Source: Brachionus koreanus (lineage: Eukaryota > Rotifera > Eurotatoria > Ploima > Brachionidae). Taken from it: 10,567 nt of DNA. The notes beneath the pieces were generated by a model. That model worked only from the letters and a program-made list of their open reading frames with translations, was not told where the DNA came from and did no database searches. Of this stretch, positions 5,941 to 10,567 are shown piece by piece. Position numbers and translations under genes: made by a program. The stretch's first letter is position 1, and each line of letters starts with the position of its first letter. The DNA lies in NCBI GenBank assembly GCA_016987375.1, contig PJRA01000323.1, forward strand, positions 126,836-137,402, given 5' to 3'.

Positions 5941-8900
5941 ATGAACAAAAGCGGAATTTTGTGTAATCAAGACAGTTTAAACATATTCGAGCAAGAATAT
6001 AAAAAATATTGTCTAGAATTGAATTTATCAAAAAAATTTCCGACAAAAATAAATCCGTTTTCAAAGCCCAGATTTAGACAAATATTGAAGCTTTTAGCTT
6101 TGGCATATAGAAGTAAAAAGTATGAAAAATATTTGGCTAGTCGCAACAAAATACCCTTTATTGATTTTTTTTCACCAGTAAAAGCCAAACAAATGTACGG
6201 CGTGCCCATGGGTGGCATTGGCACGGGCACTATTGGCAGATCTTTTACTGGCGAATTTACGCGCTATCAACTAGTGCCAGGCATTTATGAACATGAAACA
6301 TGCGAAGCAAACATGTTCACTGTTTGCTTGAGGAAAAAGAGTCGAACTGTTTATCAGCAAGCGTTGTGCACCAAACGAGTAAAGCAGAGCGGGTTCAAAA
6401 ATTGGAACATGGCTTTTTGTGGCGACAATGCAACCTATTACGCTTTGTATCCGGAATCGTGGACTGTGTACAACTTGCCTGGTCAACATGTTCGTCTAAC
6501 GTGTCATCAAATTAGTCCTGTAATACCACACAATTACAAAGACTCATCGCTACCAGTTACTTTGTTCAATTGGACCATTGACAACAAAAACAGCGAAGAT
6601 ATTGAGCTTTCGCTAATGTTCACTTGGCAAGCTGGTTCTTCATCGAATAAATTCGAATTGACCGATGTTACTAGTCAATCTTTTGACAATTACACTAATT
6701 ACAATACAAACATAAGTGGATGTGTTATTAAACAAAAGCTTAGAGGCATGCCGTTGGAATATTGCATTGCAGCTAATAAATCAGTAAGATTTAATAGTCT
6801 TTTTACTAATTTAAAAAAAAAAAAATTTAATTTTCCTCTTTACCTAATGTACAGTTTATAAAATATCATAAAACGGAAATAAATTTGACTTAATAAACTT
6901 AACTTTTGAGTTTTGCTATTTTCAAGCATCCACTATTCAAATTTATTTCTCCAATTAATAAAATAAAATTCAGCATTTAAAAACGGTTTTTTGTCGTTTT
7001 TTTCTAAAAATTATTTTGTAACTCAAAGGCAAAAATAAATTAATTCATAAAATAAAATTAATTCATTTTTTAATGGTAATGACTAAAAAGCGGACTGCTG
7101 ACTTATATTTTTTTAAAAAGTTTTTGTTGTCCAAAAACCGCATATTAATTTAACTGAAGAGCAGAAATGCGCTTTTTATGAAATTAAAAGAAAGTCAAAT
7201 TTTGAAACGAATTAATTGTAAAAAGCGGATTATTTAATAAAATTTTTTAAAATATTTTTTTTAAATTAATTCATGTTTATAGTATTTTGAGGATTTTTTG
7301 ACCAAGAGTCCATTTTTTTTTGACAGTATCTTAATTAGATTTAGCCTTGTAAATCAACGTTCTTTAATCTCGTCAACAAGTAGATTAAAATTTAGTTTAG
7401 AATCAAATTTGATACCTAAAAATTAAATTACTTCTTGGTTTTCTTTTTTTTTTTCATGAAATTTTTTGTTAAGATTATCACTTTATTTCTTGTGCTTAGA
7501 AGAGTCTATTTATCAAGGTTTCCCTTTTTACTGAAAACAAAAAAGTTACTAGAACATCTTCAAAAAGTATTCACTATTTGTTTTGTTATATAAAATTATT
7601 AGTTTCTAGAATACTTTAAAAACTTAAAATATTAAAAACAAATTTTACTAAATAATCCGCTTTTTATTATCAATCCTTTTGTAATATTTTTGATTGGGGG
7701 TATTTGGGGATTTCAAAGAGTAGCTGTGATATAGCGACATCTCTGTCAATATCACTGGATTGGTTAACTAACTAAACCCTGAGTTTTTAAGTTAGAGTGG
7801 AGCATAAATAGCTGCTCCTAAACGTCTAACGAGGAGATCGCATAGACGGGCCCAAGGGTACTAATGTAAACATTACAGTAGCAAGCCATCAATTTTTTAA
7901 TTTTTTAAATTCAAAAAAATTAATTATATATTTCAAATGATCAAATTTACTTTTTTTTTTAAATTGCTATCTTATTTTCAGCTGTTTAAAATAAAATTAA
8001 AAAAGATCTTAAAATTTGACAAAGAAATGACCATTAAATGTGTAATTTATTGAATATAACTTTGAGCTTATACATTTTAACACTAGAACGCCCGAGGGGT
8101 TTTTGAAAGACCCCTTTTTGAAAAATTGAAACTTGAATTTTATCACATACAAATAGAATTTTATAAAATATCTTTTTTAGGTAAAAATTTTGATTGTAAT
8201 TTTTTAGAAAGATAATAAATTTTCAAATAAAATGAAAAAAATTAATTTTTATTAATTTTTTGAGTTAATTTATCGAAATTTACATCAATTTCGGTCAAAA
8301 AATAAATGCTTATGAGCTTAAAGTGATTAAGGTAGGGTAAAATAAGATTTTATTTATTTAATTAAAGTTTAAGTCCCATGGACAAATTGAAATAAGAATA
8401 ATTGACAGTTAAATATCCATTTTACAATTAAGTAAAAAATTCAGTTTGTTATATACAAAAAAATGATTAAGATTATTCAATATACAATATTCTATTAAAT
8501 AAAAATAGTATTTTATCGAGTCGGTTAGTCCAGAGTTGCTACATTCGAGGCACCATTCAATCAAAAGAACACTGAATGCATAATATTAAATATTGAAATA
8601 ATAAAATTATTTACATTTAATATTTGACTACTATTATATCATGATCATAATCAAAAAATGGTAAAATTTTGGGTTTTTTTCAGTTTTTTTTGTATCTCCT
8701 CCGCGGTTTACTCCAAAACCCCTAATTATTTTTGCATATTCTAAAAATAGACAAAATTCTGATCAATTAAAAATTTAGATAAAAAAGGTGCAACAAACTA
8801 TGTTGCATTTTTTGCAGTGTTTTTTAAAATATCTTATTTTAATAGATTTTAATTTAACAAAATTGTAAGAATTTTTGTTTTGTTTTATATCTAAACTCAT

Positions 8901-10567
8901 TTGGCCGCCAGTCTAATACTCAAATTGTGTACAAAACAGCGCAAAAATTATTTTTTTTAAATTTAATTAAAACACTAAAATAACTAATTCATTCGAAAAT
9001 GTAATCAAATTTTTAGACTTAGACTTGTTGCAACACTTTTCCTCAAATCGTTTCAATTTCACTTCAAAAATCAAAGTTTCTATGATCTATGACTCATTCA
9101 TTTTTTAATTTTATTAAAGATTTTTTATTAGATTCACATTATGTGCCAATGTGTCGAAGCACTATCTCACCAAAATAAAATCGTGACAAGGATTTTAATT
9201 TTGAATGCTTGTAAAATTTTTAAAATAAAGAACCCTATAACAAAAGTGAAGCATTTGGGTATTGTAAAAAGTATAATGACAAATAGACTAGCAAAACTTT
9301 CATGCCTATAAATAACTAGATTTTGACATGCAAATTAAATTTTTTTTCCTAATTTTCTTTGTTGTTTAATCAATTACCTATTATACTTATTCACTAAGAA
9401 TTTCATTGTTTCATTATAATAATTAAAAAAAAATACTTAAATTTTTTTTCACTTTTTTATTTGAAGAAAAAAGCTCACGTCACATACAATTGCCAATTTT
9501 ACCCTGATGACGAACTTTTAGGTTCCAAACTTTGGAATGATTTATTAGAAGATGGAAAATTAGACAACATTGAATGTATGCATCAAACTTAATTCTAATT
9601 ATTATTGAGAAAAAAAAATTGTTTTGTTTTGTTTAGATGATGCTTCATTTGTACCAAGTAAGTGTTCGTCAGCTAAAAATTTGACAGTTGCTGTTTGTGT
9701 AAATGTAAAAGTAAAAGCAGAGTCAAGTGAGAGGGTTGATTTTTCATTAGTTTGGTGGATGCCTCATATTTTCTTTGGCGGCAATCAAAACAAAGTCTAC
9801 AAACGATATTTTACAAAATATTTCAATGAATCAAGCTCATTTTTAGACATATCATGCTACTCTTTTAGCCAAAGAGAATGTTGGATAAATTCTTTATTGG
9901 AATGGAGACGTCCCATACTCAGCAACGAGTATATTATAATTAATAAAAAAAATAAAATCATAAAATTTTAATAATTTAAAATTTTTCTAAAACAAGAAAT
10001 GCATCAAATATTTATAAATGTGCTCTATTCAATGAATTGTATTTTTTGTCTGATGGTGGCACTTTATGGATAAATGCAGAAGACTCTGAAATAGATCATT
10101 TTAAAAAATATGGCCTCTTCGCATATTTAGAGGGTCACGAGTATCGCATGTACAACACATACGATGTTCATTTCTATGCAAACTTTGCTCTGCTTCAACT
10201 TTGGCCAAAACTTCATTTGAGCATTCAATATCACATTGTCGAAACAATACAATTCGAGGATCCAGAGACCAGGCTGTTTTTGTTCAATGGTAAAGAAGGA
10301 AGTCGTAAGACAAGCAACTCTGTTCCACATGATATAGGAGATCCAGATGATCAGCCATGGTACAAACTAAACGCGTATATCATTCACGATGCCAAGGACT
10401 GGAAAGATTTAAATCTAAAATTTATTCTAACAGTCTATAGAGATTATTTTTATCTAAAAGACTTGGATTATTTGAAATACATGTGGCCGTATATAAAGCT
10501 GTTAATGATTACGGTGCAGTCACAAGATCATGACGGCGATGGCTTGATAGACAGTGAGGGTCTGCCC
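5941..10567 (+). CDS. GBA2: non-lysosomal glucosylceramidase (GBA2, GH116), 5' four exons, partial
   Basis: Hydrolyses glucosylceramide to glucose and ceramide at the cytosolic face of membranes. Exons: 5941-6783, 9467-9575, 9637-9928 and 9997 to the window edge. Introns are 2683, 61 and 68 bp, all GT-AG, with phases 0, 1 and 2 that join to a continuous 605-residue protein. Residues 70-111 carry the family entry motif (KIPFIDFF, YGVPMGGIGTGTIGR). RTVYQQAL, ALYPESWTVYNLPGQ and DSSLPVTLFNW follow in the N-terminal beta-sandwich domain. The catalytic (alpha/alpha)6 domain starts near residue 423 with ALFNELYFLSDGGTLW, where Glu428 aligns with the catalytic nucleophile (Glu527 of human GBA2). EYRMYNTYDVHFYANFAL and VPHDIGDPDDQPW follow. 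The window stops at HDGDGLIDSEGLP, just before the expected DQTYD segment with the acid/base Asp, so roughly 300 C-terminal residues are missing. The start at 5941 is favoured by an in-frame TAA 9 bp upstream and by N-terminal length. No damage is seen. Confidence 0.93.
7084..7178. repeat. 95-bp fold-back repeat
   Basis: The ends are perfect 9-bp inverted repeats, TAAAAAGCG at 7084-7092 and CGCTTTTTA at 7170-7178. The complementarity continues imperfectly inward (GACTGCTGAC against GAGCAGAAATG). The end sequence is shared with the larger element at 7219-7666, which suggests a mini-derivative of the same family. Confidence 0.5.
7219..7666. mobile_element. 448-bp inverted-repeat element (TA-flanked, mariner-like ends)
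   Basis: Terminal inverted repeats of 27 bp at 7219-7245 and 7640-7666 match at 26 positions. They start TAAAAAGCGGATTATTTA, and the single mismatch is A/G at the 19th base. If the outermost TA is the target duplication, this fits a Tc1/mariner-type MITE. The interior is not a transposase: it carries a minus-strand LINE reverse-transcriptase remnant (7261-7422), so the element either captured or was invaded by LINE sequence. Confidence 0.65.
7261..7422 (-). pseudogene. LINE reverse-transcriptase fragment, decayed
   Basis: The minus-strand frame reads FLGIKFDSKLNFNLLVDEIK, then ER, an in-frame TGA (7356-7354), then FTRLNLIKILSKKNGLLVKK and a further ten codons to TAA (7263-7261). This matches the region after the YxDD catalytic core in jockey-like LINE reverse transcriptases (FLG.. 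FD.KL.F..H...I... RLN.IK.LS...). A short upstream piece in another frame near 7506-7540 (VFSKKGNLDK) fits the preceding region after a frameshift. It is a remnant from a different portion of the RT than the copy at 2531-3066, so whether both are one family cannot be told. Confidence 0.65.
7725..7877 (+). mobile_element. 153-bp solo LTR-like element, copy 2
   Basis: Reverse complement of the element at 4919-5071, differing at only 2 of 153 positions (both near the end, CACCACA against TATCACA). In plus orientation it runs TGTGATATAGCG...AACATTACA. It is flanked by a perfect 5-bp duplication GTAGC (7720-7724 and 7878-7882), different from copy 1, so the two arose by separate insertions. This copy sits in GBA2 intron 1. 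CATAAATA at 7803-7810 is a possible TATA box. A SINE or MITE is less likely given TG...CA ends and the 5-bp duplication. Confidence 0.75.
8094..8114. repeat. hairpin beside a piggyBac-like terminus
   Basis: AGGGGT and ACCCCT are separated by 9 bases and form a short GC-rich stem in AT-rich DNA. It follows TTAA (8077-8080) and CACTAGAACGCCCG. A TTAA target and CAC/CCC start are features of piggyBac-type ends, but no partner end is found in the window. Confidence 0.35.
8789..8807. repeat. 7-bp perfect hairpin
   Basis: TGCAACA, loop AACTA, TGTTGCA, followed within a few bases by a T run. It is an isolated structure within GBA2 intron 1 with no surrounding RNA-gene signals that I recognise. Confidence 0.4.

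Larger units (their letters stand above)
6784..9466 (+). other. GBA2 intron 1 (2683 bp), rich in mobile-element remnants
   Basis: It starts GTAAGA after the codon for Ser281 and ends ATTTGAAG before AAA AAA GCT CAC, where the protein resumes as KKAHVTYNCQFYPDDELLGS, matching GBA2 homologs. It contains a fold-back repeat (7084-7178), an inverted-repeat element with a LINE fragment (7219-7666) and an LTR-like copy (7725-7877). From 7878 to 9466 I see only AT-rich DNA with two hairpins (8094-8114 and 8789-8807) and no convincing gene on either strand. Confidence 0.85.

Noticed and set aside
5967..6515. Three open frames overlapping GBA2 exon 1 (two minus, one plus)
   Set aside because: All lie inside the GBA2 exon in other frames; the GBA2 frame has clear family motifs and the others have none.
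6784..6861. Continuation of GBA2 exon 1 to a TAA, as if the protein ended at 306 aa
   Set aside because: Homology stops at the GTAAGA donor at 6784 and resumes at 9467; the extra 25 codons are low-complexity intron sequence.
9502..9510. CTGATGA, the core of hammerhead ribozymes found in some rotifer retroelements
   Set aside because: It lies in GBA2 coding exon 2 (Pro-Asp-Asp) and lacks the paired GAAA and stems.
9929..9971. Continuation of the GBA2 exon 3 frame to TAA at 9969-9971
   Set aside because: GT at 9929 with acceptor AG at 9995-9996 removes it and restores the residues up to YKCALFNELYF with exactly the homolog spacing, so it is intron read-through.
10127..10330. Minus-strand 67-codon open frame
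   Set aside because: Antisense shadow of GBA2 exon 4.

Overview
The window looks like AT-rich eukaryotic nuclear DNA from a small-genome invertebrate. Genes have canonical GT-AG introns, several of only 61-68 bp, intergenic DNA is full of A/T runs, and decayed LINE, DNA-transposon and LTR remnants lie between genes. The base composition, the LRR protein style and the animal-type GBA2 protein fit a rotifer such as Brachionus. That placement is inference; no rRNA or mitochondrial marker is present. Nothing bacterial (operons, Shine-Dalgarno sites, CRISPR) is seen.

Layout. 228-599 (+) is an unrecognised 123-codon ORF that may be a 5' exon. 763-2019 (+) is a large exon with about 14 leucine-rich repeats and no convincing start codon, followed by an AATAAA signal. 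2083-2123 (-) may be a scrap of a tRNA-derived SINE. 2531-3066 (-) is the 3' end of a non-LTR retrotransposon; its (ACT)n tail is the visible microsatellite. 3456-3862 (-) holds a three-exon gene for a 90-aa basic protein that no single-frame ORF scan shows. 4356-4771 is a 416-bp inverted-repeat DNA transposon flanked by TTA. 4919-5071 is a 153-bp TGT...ACA element with a 5-bp target duplication. 5425-5595 is a broken copy of part of the LRR gene. From 5941 to the window end (+) lies the 5' two thirds of a non-lysosomal glucosylceramidase (GBA2, GH116) gene in four exons.

The first GBA2 intron (2683 bp) is about 40 times longer than the other two and is a sink for mobile DNA. It holds a fold-back repeat (7084-7178), a 448-bp inverted-repeat element enclosing a LINE reverse-transcriptase remnant (7219-7666), and a second, 151/153 identical, inverted copy of the 153-bp LTR-like element (7725-7877).

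The genes do not form a pathway. GBA2 hydrolyses glucosylceramide at the cytosolic face of membranes. The LRR protein is probably a binding scaffold. The small minus-strand protein is of unknown function. The most interesting points are the hidden small gene, the two independently inserted LTR-like elements flanking GBA2 exon 1 in opposite orientation, and the LRR pseudogene, whose substitutions suggest it descends from a paralog that was once functional.
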